In this document: positions 13,015-24,172 of the stretch, piece after piece
Position numbering within the stretch: position 1 is the stretch's first letter
Layout: each line of letters starts with the position of its first letter
Origin: Ciona savignyi
Taxonomy: Eukaryota; Chordata; Ascidiacea; Phlebobranchia; Cionidae
Direction of reading: 5' to 3'
Assembly: GCA_000149265.1 (NCBI GenBank)
Contig: CH002827.1
Location: forward strand, 3,755,256 to 3,819,255
DNA length: 64,000 nucleotides
Made by a program: the position numbers and the translations under genes
The notes under the pieces: model-generated
What the model was told of the DNA's origin: nothing
The model's input: only the letters and a program-made list of their open reading frames with translations
The model's database searches: none

Positions 13015-13090
13015 CACAACATCACGGCGGGCGCGAGATAATCTGACATTTTTTCGTGTGCTATTATCGCCCTCTTGCGTTTTCACGTCG
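13015..13090 (+). mobile_element. SINE family A tail fragment
   Basis: Contains CGGCGGGCGCGAGATAATCTG, equivalent to the CGATGGGCGCGAGGTGATCTG block of intact copies, followed by a diverged tail. A similar tail-only fragment lies at about 8060-8165. Confidence 0.5.
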
Positions 13091-13520
13091 TCTGCTGATT
13101 GTCTTGTAATAATTCTCCGTTTTTTTTATTCACAATAAATGTAGATTTCAGCGATTGCGTGTATATGGTTAGTATAATCATTTATTATTTAAGATTGTTT
13201 TAGTAGTGCCAAAAAAAGGAATAAAAAATGATAGCATAGTGTGTACGGTCGTAAAGAAACTTAAAGAAGCGCATTTCCAAGGTTGAATTTTTACAGGCCG
13301 TAGGCTCACATGAAAATCGACACGAATGAAGGAAAATTTACAATTCAATTACAGAAACCGTATCGTTAATACAACAGGCGTAAATTTGGAACAATGGAAA
13401 TTAAATAAGACTGGTTATAAACCTTTAGTATAGACTAGTGAAAAAATGTCCGCCTTGTCGTAGTTTTAAAACACATTAAAAAGGGGCGCCCAAGCAGCAC
13501 TTAACCAGGAAGATTTATCA

Positions 13521-13795
13521 TGTCCGGCCGGTTAGCCTGGCGGTTAAGTGCGTCGCCTTTCAATCGAAAGGTTGCAGGTGCGAAACTGGTCGCTAACTAG
13601 TCGGTTGTGTCCTTGAGCAAGGCACTTTACGGACCGTGCCTGGACCCAGCGAATTAATGGGTTCTACTAAATCGAAGGAACGTGTGAATCATACACAACC
13701 CACTGCAATAGCTCCGGTAACCCGACGGTGGGCGCGAGGTGAACTGACGATTGCCCGTGTGTTAACCCCCTTGAATATCCTATCCTTATCATACT
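13521..13795 (+). mobile_element. SINE family A, near full-length copy
   Basis: Forward copy starting TGTCCGGCCGGTTAGCC. The head carries box A-like and box B-like blocks (GGTTGCAGGTGCGAAACTGG), then the GCAAGGCACTTTACGGAC and CTCCGGTAACCCGACGGTGG blocks, ending in a short ATCCTATCC tail. One of the best copies in the window. Confidence 0.85.
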
Positions 13796-15097
13796 ATCTT
13801 GGAAATTAATTGGCTTTGTACGCTACGACACCTATTTACGATTGAGTAATCCTAGCAGGTTTAATTAAAGACAGTAGCATCTAACACTCGGAACCAAGTT
13901 TGCCTACCGCACACGATTTCCATCGGCAATCAAAACTCAATTTCGGATGAATACGAATAAAGTTGTTTATTTAGGGTAATTAATGAAAAGCGATATGTCC
14001 TTAACATAATGCCGTGAAAGTACAGATAGATACACACAGTGACCAAATAAATATATATGTATATATATACGCGGTGGACCGGAACGAGCTAAATGGATAC
14101 ATTACGAAACAAGCAAAAACAAACAGCCAGGCGTTATTCCGGACAGGCTAGTGCTAGTCCAGTTATTTAAAGCTCGACCGTGTAAATTATATTTGTTACC
14201 TTTTTATTTACAGTAATCTGCAGTTACTGTTTGGCGTTGCTCTAAATAGAAATGTGGAAAGTCGATTTCGTGCATGTCCTGGAGTAATGACGGCGAAATA
14301 TGAACCAAAATCAATGTCAACACACGAAACAAATCTTCCTCAGTCATTATGAATACATAAATATATATATGTGTATCAGATCTCATAAATGTAGGCTATC
14401 TAAAAGCAAAAATGACAAAACATATCAGTAACTATAGCTCGAGAGAGCAACTAGGTAGCAGCGGTGTTGTAGTCAGACGATCTTATTCGCAACTTTAGCT
14501 ATTATTTTGGTTTCGCACTAAAAAGTTTAATTGTTGCTGGATAAGTGCCTTTGGGGTTTTATATATGGTATGTAAGTATTGAAGTGCTGCTAAAGTTAAG
14601 TAGGTGTATATAAGCTATGTCATTTGGCCAAAGAAAACGATCGATAAAACGGTAGATAGGAACCATGTCAGCCATTAATTTTACCGCGCAAGTTTAAGTG
14701 GCTTATATCAATGCGTATCGATTGATGTATACCGACAACGAAATTCCAGAATGGAAAATTGCACCAACGTATAGGGAGGGCAGCGATTATGAAGTGGATG
14801 ACGGGTCTACTACATCAAATGGCGGTTGTTAGGATTGATTGATATTCGACTTGGAACTTCACCGAACGGTGATCAGTAGCATGGTACATTGAACATATAG
14901 AAGCAGCGTGCAGGCGAGCAGAAGGGTCGGGTTAGGTGGACGGCGGAGACGGAGTAACGAAACGGTCGCAAATGAACTCGTAGAATCTGCGACTGTATTG
15001 TCCAGGCTGTATGCTCGAGATTTCAGCGCCCGCCTGGGTGTAAAGTCAAATTATGAAATTATGCGGCGGAAAGTGATCGATGAGCTTAGTACCTGCC

Positions 15098-18000
15098 CTA
15101 ATATCGACGCCTTGTCGTTGACTGGCTAGTCTGCTGCAAAACTGAGCTGCTGCATCTAGAAACGCAACACGGCAGCGGCCGCATCGACCGTAAATCCTCA
15201 CTACTGTAGCAGAACCTCATAACAAGCGCTGGGTTTCGAATCGGGCTGATTGGTTTCCACCCGGCTGACGGGTTGAAGGCCTCTTTTAGATTGGACGATT
15301 TATGCAAAGTTTTCTGGACAATAAACTGCAGAAGTCTGTCAGCGTAGACACGCGGAGATTTCACTGAAAAATCGGCTCCGATCTAAAAACGTGGATCATG
15401 TTACAACACGCTATCCTGTCTTTCACCTTACACTGTACAACTGTGTCTCGCTTTTAAGGTTATGTCATATCTCAAGTCTACATACACTTCCTTTAATTGT
15501 TTCATATTCTGATCTTTCATACATATAAAATACTCTACGAGGTTCACCAAGCGCAAACTATCTACCACTGTGTATGCTTTGTGTGTTTAAGAAAGTATAA
15601 GTGGTTCTTACCCCGTGTTTAGCCGTTTTAACCGCATGAGCAGCTTTCTTTTTCGTGTCATAGTGAGTTAGAATATCAATAAGCCCCATGAAGTAGACCT
15701 CATTTTTCGGTGATACTAGTAGGAAAACATGGTTTAAGTTAAAACAGTCCAAAGAATTTGGTTGTGAATAGAGACAAAATTACGTACATGCGGCGCATTT
15801 GACGGCGTAAAAGGAATCGTGAGTTTCGTCCTCGCCACTGGTTGAGTCCTGTCGGCAAGCTTCGGCGAGAATTCCACCTGGCGAGTCAGGCGGTGTCGCT
15901 GGAGCCATGGCTGTTGAAATTAATTCGGTCATTTCGAAACTGCACTGCAGCAAACTATTTTGAACACAATCACTTCCTGCATAAACGTCAGCGGAAATAC
16001 AGCAGGCAATCTAACAACAGCACATTGCAAATACCGGTGAGAAACGCACCGTTTTCGTCTTCGCCAGGACTGCCGTCGTTGAAACCGTTGCCATCCATTT
16101 CTGGCAGTCCATCAAAATAAGCGTTGTAACGGTCAGGCCGCTCGCAGTCGTGTATACCGACCAGTAAACTGTAGTCCATAAGCTTGAGGGAAGCTAGGAA
16201 CTGTGAATGTAACACGAACGTCACGAATATATAAACAAACAAACGTGCATAAGATAGTTTACATTAACTACGACCTTGCAATACAAGTTGAACTAGTAAC
16301 GTCACACGATCTTCAGATATCGATTTGTTTATGGTTAAATTCTACCTCCACATCGCTTTTAAGTTTGGCGAGAAAATCGCTCCGCGTATCAATATCGAGG
16401 TATATTTTCACGTTGTCTTTCACGAAGTCGTTATCTTTGAAGGTAGGGAGAACTTTCTTCTTTTCCTTATCACTTGCCTCTCGCTGAACAGTTGAACCCT
16501 GCATGTGTTGTGATTGATGGCTTAGCAGCTATTTTTAAAAACACTTGCAGACACTTTCCAGGAAAATACAATGCTTAAATGAGCGTGCATGGTGCATCTG
16601 AATTATTCAACTTTTCAACTGACCCGTGTAGTAAACAATACACAATTGTTAACACTGTTTTAATAAATGGGTGTTTAGATTTTAACTACGAGTTCATTTA
16701 AAAACAGTAATACAAATATTGATTTCCATAATTACAAAGCAATGATTAACAGATCAACCAACTATCACAAATGCAGGAACAAACAAACCTTTAAGTCGTA
16801 TTTCTTGTGGGCTCGGTATTGGGAGCTGAATACATTGCGCATCACAATCATATAATGCTCTGCATTGTTCAACGTCAACCGATACATACCGAGGTACTGG
16901 GGAAGCAGTGTCTTGCTGTTGTGCTCCACAATGTACTGTTAATAACAATAGTTTAAAAATTTTGTAGCAAACTAGTACTAATACGCGGTGAAAATATCAT
17001 AGTATTGAAACAATGTGTGTTTATTTGAAGTAATAGAACTTAGTATAATATTACAATATGTGCTTCACAATGTACTGTTAAGAACAATAGTTTAAAAATT
17101 TTGTAGCAAATTAGTAAAAATACACGGATGTGTTTATTTGTAGTTAAAGAAGAAGTTAGTATAATATTACAATATGTGCTCCACAAACACAATGTACTGT
17201 TAAGAACAACTGTTTAAGGATTTTGAAGCGATTTAGTACTTACTTTAATACACTGTGACAAATATCATCATATCAAAACAATATGTGTTTAAGTTAAAAA
17301 AGCTAGTATAAAATAACAATATTTATACACTAAAACTACGAAATGAATATAAAATCCTGATTGGATTTGGTAAAGTAAAAAAATTAAATATTATTTTGAG
17401 CTGGTGTCTTTAAATTTATCTTGCATAATAGAGTTAAGAGAATGGAAAACTTAATGAATCACTTCTTATGTAATTGTGCTAACATAAATTTATTACCTAG
17501 TAATGTGCTGACAGTCATTAATGGTGTGGAGAAGCAGTGGTAAACATAGCAGAGAAAAAATGTATTATAGAGAATAAAACTGTGAGTCACCCACCCACCA
17601 TTGCAATGAAATAAAAAATAAAGCAAACGTTACGGAAATGATAAAATAATGCAAACGTTACAATTTACGCCTACAAACACGTGTTATGGTGTGCGGAGCA
17701 TAGCGCTGCGATTTCCTGAATGCGAGCTTTAATTAAATTTTACCACTTACGCTGCTATGATAATAGTTTATGCCAGATAGAGGAGAAATTTAAAATGCAA
17801 GTAACAGAGACATGGCTTTTACAGAAATTAAAACAAAATGGACAAACTACACCAGATTCCCCAGGGATACATAGTTTGGAAAGCTGCTAAAATTTACGGC
17901 AACTGCTAATGAAAGTTTTATCTCATCAATCTTTCATGGGGCACTATAAATAATTTAATAATTTCAAGAAACTTTGAATAATTAAATATACCACAAAATT

Positions 18001-21000
18001 ATTAGGATGCCCATAGATAGACTATTGGCACAAGTTTCTGTAAAGAACTTTACTTCACAACACACACGAATAATAACATTATAAACACCACCCACAAAGG
18101 CCACCGAGGTAATTAATAAGTAGCGTGATATAAATAGCCACTGGCCATGATGCTAATCTTTTTAAAAGGAACTGTATTCACTTAGGCAACTGCTTGGGTG
18201 GAAATAGTCTGTGACATTTCATATGTTCGTGCATAATGAATTGCAGTTTGATTGTCAAATTAAGCTGTAATAATATTGCACAACATATTGAAAAATATTA
18301 ACTTACATTAAGTCTAGAGACATTTTCCAATCTGTTAAAATTTCATAAAAACAAAACCCACATTCTTAGTTAAGAATGGCACTTTTATTTTAAAAGTAAC
18401 TTTTTGTCTTAAGATATGTCTTAAGATATATACTACATACCAGGGTTATTAAGGTTAAGAATTAAGCGTAATTTTGGCATATTCACACAAAATGAAATGC
18501 TTAAGATAAACATTTACTAGTGAATTGCTGAATCAGCACATTGTGGGCGAGATTGCCCATGGCAGGTACAAGACCACAAACTTGAAATTTAATTACCGGT
18601 CTGTTCTTATTGCATTACAGAAAACACAATTAGTTGTTTGTGTGACAATTTGTGAATTTGTGTGACAAAAATGATGTATTAGTCACCTGTGACTAACGGC
18701 AAGCATATAATAAAAATATTCCATGCTTTCCTGTACAGGTAATACATTGTATATAAAAGTTATACTGCCTTAAATTATCAAACAAATTATAGTTTCAATA
18801 TTTAAAGTCAGCTTCAGATTTAATCTTTATAAACAAAATGAAAAGGAACTAATACGAAATTAGATTTTGAGGGCTTAAATAAAATGTCATATAACCATTT
18901 CAATCAATTTATTGATTTGTTAAAATGGATTATTACAATGGCCAAGAAAATCATGGTGTCTATAGACTATCTATAAATATGTAAAAAAGTAAAAAAAAAC
19001 TGCAAGCAAGTGATTAAGAAATAAGAAGTCCCTTTTTCAAAAAATGCCATGGGCTAGAGTCACTAGACTGATATACTAGCATTGTTGGATATTGGTACGG
19101 GATAGCTGGTGTGATTTATTTTTGAAAGCATAATGGGTGTTTATCAGTGAAAAAAGTTATGAACTCCGTCCCATGTAATATTGTTTCAAATTAAATTGTC
19201 AATGAAGATATAAAAAATTTGGGTTTGAACTGGCAAATATGCATAGAGTGCTGTTTGGATAAGAATTGTTTTTACTAAAATGTGACAGAGCTCCCCTAAA
19301 ACAAATATTTATTTTCAAAAATCATCTTTTATTCTATAGGCTATCTATTGATAATATCAAAATGAACAGCATTTCTAGGTTTTCTTATGTTTAAGAGTGA
19401 AAATTTCCATATAAGTTAAGTACAAAAATTGCAAGCCTTGACATCCTTGCTTTTACGCTTATACATCTATATCCACCATTTGTAAACAGTCTACTTAATA
19501 CACTAGCAATAAAAAGATGCAATAAAATGTAACCTGGTTGCAAAGTTGCTTTATTTCTTGCTGGTTCTCGCTTATATTAAACTAACTGACTTCATGGTTA
19601 ATAAGAAACATGAATTACCTGATGGTACTTAGGTAGTAGTCCATGCATCTCAGCAATGTCTTCTCCTGACAGAGTTTTTATCACATATTTGTGATCGAAG
19701 GAATGCAGGAATCTTGATCCTGAGCGACCCTTATCATCCACTCTAAACGGTTGGTTCACGCAAAGTGAGCTCTAAACAGCATATTTAATCAATATTTTAA
19801 TTGCAACTTGGAAAGCCTTATTATTTTTTAAAAATTTTGGTAAATTTAAGGATAGTACAATACCATAACTTATATGTTCACATGAAGAATATAAATTAAG
19901 CCCCTGTGGAGTGTGGTATTCTTATTTAAATCAAGTTGACATACACTGATCTCTTTAACGCAATGAAGGCAATTTTATAAAGTGCAGTTGCTGCAAATGG
20001 GTTTTTAAACCATGCTACAGTGCAAGACCCCAAAGACAGATTAAAGTTGTATTTCTTTATAAATGTAACAGTTAAAAGTTTTACAATGCTTTATGTAAAG
20101 CTAATATTTGACTCTTACAACATAATCATTGTCAGCAATGCCGAATCCCTCCCTTAATCTTCTAAAAACAAGTGGGCAGTATTCCTTAACTTTGAAGTGA
20201 CTTGGCAAGTTTTCTCTGAGAAAAATATTTGAATATTAGTAAATATAACGCATTTTGACAGCGTTTTATTAAATTTATTTTTAAACTTACTTGTTAAAAA
20301 CATGATTATCAACTTTTACTTTGGAGTATGCCTTGAAGTCATCAGGCATAAGCATCAATGGCATCCGCATGCATGAAAGTTCTTTAATCTAAGTAACATA
20401 TATATTATTAGGGTTGTGTATATTGGTTAATGGTTTACTGATTTGTTGTCAGTTAAATACTAACTTAATCAATCAACGGTTTACCGATTTGTGTGTTACC
20501 ACAACAAAAAAGCAATTAGTTATGGTTAAGCTTGTGAAAACGTACTCATAGTTGCTTTTTAAAATAAGCAATGTACAATTAAACAGAACTTGATTTTATG
20601 AGATGTAAATCATAATTTTGAACATCAAAATAGAGAGTACAGTGGAACCCCGGTTGACGACCAGCTCGATAACATGACCACCTCTTTATCAGGACCACTT
20701 CAGTGCAGTCCCAAATAATTTACTATGGTAATGCATTGCATTCTGTTTCAATAACGTGACCACCCTAGTTTCCAGACCATGACTAAAATATTTTGGTACA
20801 AAACTTCAAACTTAACTCCGCTAATGGACACGACCACCCACTAACACGACCGCTTGATGACGGTCCCATAGGTGGTCAGGTAAGCGGGGTTCCACTGTAT
20901 ATCCACAGCCTTAATTACAATCTTTGTGGAATTGCAATTATGGTACCAGTGCACTATACCGTTTTACTAAAGTTCTCTTGAAAAATGTTGGTACATATTT

Positions 21001-21326
21001 GGGATGGGGTTTAAAGGAAAAAAATAATTTGTGTTAACACATCTTACATGCTGTATAAATAGTAAAATACCCTTATGGAGATTGTGAAAATAAAAAATTA
21101 TTTATGTTACTTAACAACAAATAACTTAAGATAAGTAGTGAATAGTTTGCGTTTCATTTATGCAATCTTATATACTTACAGTATGATTGACACCCCACAT
21201 AAATACGCTAATGAATGGTTCATTCGCTCTAAAGATTTTCTGCTTCTGTTTTTGAAAGTGTTTTTTCCGTGACTTCATTTTCATTTGTTTTATATCCTTA
21301 CTGGCAGTTGTGTTTGAAAGGGCCAT
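15098..21326 (-). CDS. PIP4K2: Phosphatidylinositol-5-phosphate 4-kinase type 2, 10 exons, complete
   Basis: Phosphorylates PI5P at the 4-position to make PI(4,5)P2. Minus-strand exons: 21180-21326, 20291-20388, 20119-20215, 19619-19771, 16789-16935, 16346-16498, 16035-16200, 15788-15910, 15612-15715, 15098-15382; total 490 residues with consistent phases. Visible family features are the N-terminal VFMWGVNHT region, [19 protein letters not shown], the nucleotide-binding segment near [35 protein letters not shown], the catalytic [11 protein letters not shown], the insert ending TPPDSPG, and the specificity loop [18 protein letters not shown], which matches type 2 (PIP4K) rather than PIP5K enzymes. 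The loop insert is acidic and differs from vertebrates. The protein runs about 65 residues past the usual C-terminus after [14 protein letters not shown]; this extension could be real or could hide an unspliced last intron. Confidence 0.92.
16928..17325. repeat. Three-copy tandem repeat spanning the exon 5 acceptor of PIP4K2
   Basis: Units of roughly 115-145 bp start at about 16928, 17066 and 17182. They share ATGTACTGTTA, GTTTAAAAATTTTG and TAGTATAATATTACAATATG. The unit nearest exon 5 contains its real 3' splice site (minus strand, TTAACAG before TACATTGTGGAGCA). The other two repeat the splice site and first bases of the exon without the rest. Confidence 0.85.
20640..20897. mobile_element. 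pogo/Tigger-type MITE in PIP4K2 intron 1
   Basis: A 258-bp element with inverted ends CAGTGGAACCCCGGTT and AAGCGGGGTTCCACTG, flanked by TA on both sides, as expected of a Tc1/mariner-pogo target duplication. It lies between exons 1 and 2 and has no transposase. Confidence 0.85.
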
Positions 21327-22329
21327 TTTTTCTTGTCAACGAATTGACCAGTAAAATGGTAAGTAGGTAAAACTGTAACATAAATTTTTTTAAATGAGAC
21401 AATATATTAATGTTTTAATGAAAATTTTTAAATAGGCTAACGAATTTGTTAGCGTACATAAAAGTAACTATTTTAGGGTAGTGTAAAAGTTTATCTGCGG
21501 CATCTAGGTATGACATCGTACTTACCCTTAATTAAATCTAAGAGTCTCTGGACTCTGACGCCTAGCCGATTTATTTGTACTTTATAAAGGATTTTTAATA
21601 CAATTGAAATTTAAAATCTTAATATTCAGAACTTAAAAATACCACTGTAGACTGATAAAACCAAAGTTTCATGACCTGTCTAACTAATTCTCACATTCCG
21701 GTGTAAACAATAAAAACACTTCTATGTCGAACCTTAAGCGGCGAATGCGATTTATCTCAGGAAGAAAGTATGTATGTGCGGTGAATAGTTGCGAACATCC
21801 CATTTCACATGGTCCCAATTAATTGGCTGGTATATAATTCAAGAACATATATCCACGTGATGCGCTGAAGTTAGAATGTACTTAAATTAGGTATTAGAAA
21901 ATATACATAGTATGAGTCTTCTTAATCAAAGCGAACACAAGTTAGGATAAGATGAGATAGTCATGTTTTAAAATGCAAGGACAATTCCATAAAAATGGGA
22001 TATCGTCAAATTACCTTTCGTCCACCTAAGCTATCTCAGTATATGTGTCTTGTATGCGATTGAGACGTTACTTATTGTTATAGTTCAACCTGTTAATCCA
22101 CTTAGTTCATTAGACGTTAGTTAGGTACTCTGGTCAAAGATATTACTGAATTAATTTTGATTTAAAATTATATGCCCCAATTAGTTTTGTTTTTTATTAA
22201 TGCAAAGTTTAACGGCTGTTTTTGTCCGTTATACCACAGAGTCTCTGTAGGCCTACATGTAGAAGTAGAGTGTATACTCTCTATACATAATGTCCGGACC
22301 TAGAGTGTCTATGGTTAGGCCTATACCGT

Positions 22330-22475
22330 GGGTAAGCCTTTTCACTAACTTGTTTTAACTACCGCAGTTTGACGTTTTATCCTGCCTTCTTAACTTAAAA
22401 TAATTGTAGCCTACCATTCTATTTTAACTTAATAAAGGAGCAAAAAAATAAACTAAACTAAAACGAAAAAAACTA
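22330..22475 (+). mobile_element. Putative retroelement 3' end (family C)
   Basis: Matches 11450-11605 over TTTTAACTAC, GTTTTATCCTG and the AAACTAAACTAAAACG tail. An AATAAA sits just before the tail. Confidence 0.45.
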
Positions 22476-23604
22476 CAGCTACCCAGCCCACGGAATTATC
22501 TTACTAGTTGTTTGAAGATTTACCGCGGAAAAGCTCCCAAATTTTTATAATTCCTTAACTTTGTTACAATTTGAGGTCGATTTTTCCCTTTGGACACCGC
22601 TCCGATAATTTCGGAAATGTGGGATACGGCCGTTTTGCTGATATTATGGAGTCTGTTGAGATTTACCTGACATAATTATAACCCTAGTTTTTGCCATTGC
22701 ATATCTGCTTGCATATACAACTTCATTTAAAAGGTGGAGTGAATACTTCCTTTCAGTACCGAAATATCGGCTGTCAAAAATGCGGAAGAACGAACAACGT
22801 GGGTTTATAGGCTACTCGGCCATATCGGAAATTCCACCGACATGATTTAGGCCTACCCTAAATTTACCACCGAATATCCAAAACTAACTACACTTAAAAG
22901 TTGAAATTAATAGTAATTGCCATATAAGTTATTGTAAGGCATAAAGCAGAGCGATCACTATTTTGAGTCAAATTTTTAAGGATTCCCCGGAAAAGTTATC
23001 AAGACGAGTACGAAACATACGAATCTTTTATATTTTGTATTACAAAATTTCTGTCGAAATTCTATTTATGTTGGTTTTTAGTGTCCTACTAATTTATTTA
23101 CATGATAATATTACTCACAAATAGAAGTAGAGGCCTACATCTTGAATCCCAAGTCCAAAAACGCTACACGAGCGTGAAAAACCGACAGACTATTGCGCCG
23201 CCTTTCAGCTGAAGGGTTTTTGGTTCGAAACTGCAATTTTGATTCAATATTTGCAAAAACTGCATTTCAGTTAATCCACACGACAGCTGAGTTCAATCTG
23301 TTATAACCTCATGACGTCATTGACACTTAAAGCGGTTGATTCCAACCTACGTCCTTATTTACTTTATAAAGCGCTGTGCGATCATTTAAAAACACAGCCA
23401 CACGCAACTTAATAAAGACTACATTTACGACTGCAGTTTTCTGGTTTTTCTATTTGATGGAGGTTCCGCTCCCAGTCAAGGTTAGCTCCACGTCATGTTT
23501 GTACAGGGCTCGGAACGGAGATTTATGTACCAGGTATAGACGGCAGTGGATCCTGGGTTCTGGTCTCGGCTAAATAGACGCCTTAAAAATACCCTGGCCC
23601 CACA

Positions 23605-23800
23605 TTCGTGTACTTGGGCAAGGAAATTAACGGACCTTGCCTGAACCCAGCGGATTTATGGGTTTTACTAAACTAAAGAAACATGTCAATCATACACAAC
23701 ACACTGCAATAACTCCGTTAACCAGAGAATGGGTTCGAGGTGATCGGACGATTACCCGTGGGTTAACTCTCTTGGTTTTTCCCTCAAGGGGATAAACATA
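23605..23800 (+). mobile_element. SINE family A, 3' half
   Basis: Forward copy from TTGGGCAAGGAAATTAACGG through CCTGAACCCAGCGG and the GGTTTTTCCCTCAAGGGG tail. A head-like segment (GCGCCGCCTTTCAGCTGAAG) at 23195-23235 lies about 370 bp upstream, so the copy may be split by an insertion. Confidence 0.7.
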
Positions 23801-24150
23801 ATTAGCTTATTCTAAAATCCTTTTATTTGGAATTATCAAAACAATCATGTTACTGAACCAATTGCAATGAACGGTTGTAGAATTGTAGTTTCATACACCC
23901 GAAAACGTCTCTGTACCTGGCACCAACATTTTTTCCCGGTTGTGCAGATCATACACCGTGGCATTGTACCTTTTACTGTGCGTCTGGGCAACTTTTATCT
24001 GATATAGTAAGCTACACCGGATTTCTGTTCACTAAAGTCAAATGCTTGAATTAATATAAATACCAAATCCACATTCAATAATTATAAACCCACAATATAA
24101 CTGGGATAACTTGATCTTTAATTGATAATACACAAACATATGAAAAAAAA

Positions 24151-24156
24151 TTTATT
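24151..24156 (-). promoter_or_regulatory. Polyadenylation signal of MRPL27
   Basis: TTTATT on the plus strand, reading AATAAA on the coding strand, 17 bases past the MRPL27 stop. Confidence 0.6.
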
Positions 24157-24172
24157 AAACAAAAAAATACAA

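Larger units (their letters stand above)
21327..24172. other. Intergenic region between PIP4K2 and MRPL27
   Basis: No gene seen. It holds a degraded reverse SINE A (about 21990-22130), a family C retroelement end (22330-22475), a SINE A-like head (23165-23235) and a SINE A 3' half (23605-23800). The first 200 bp should hold the PIP4K2 promoter; I see no clear core element. Confidence 0.5.

Noticed and set aside
14204-14386. Minus-strand frame starting MTEEDLFRVL with a GTAAAT donor
   Set aside because: It could be a first exon, but no continuation is visible downstream toward 10240 and the family is unknown.
14908-15129. 73-codon plus-strand arginine-rich frame
   Set aside because: Lies just 3' of and overlapping the PIP4K2 terminal exon on the other strand; likely a shadow.
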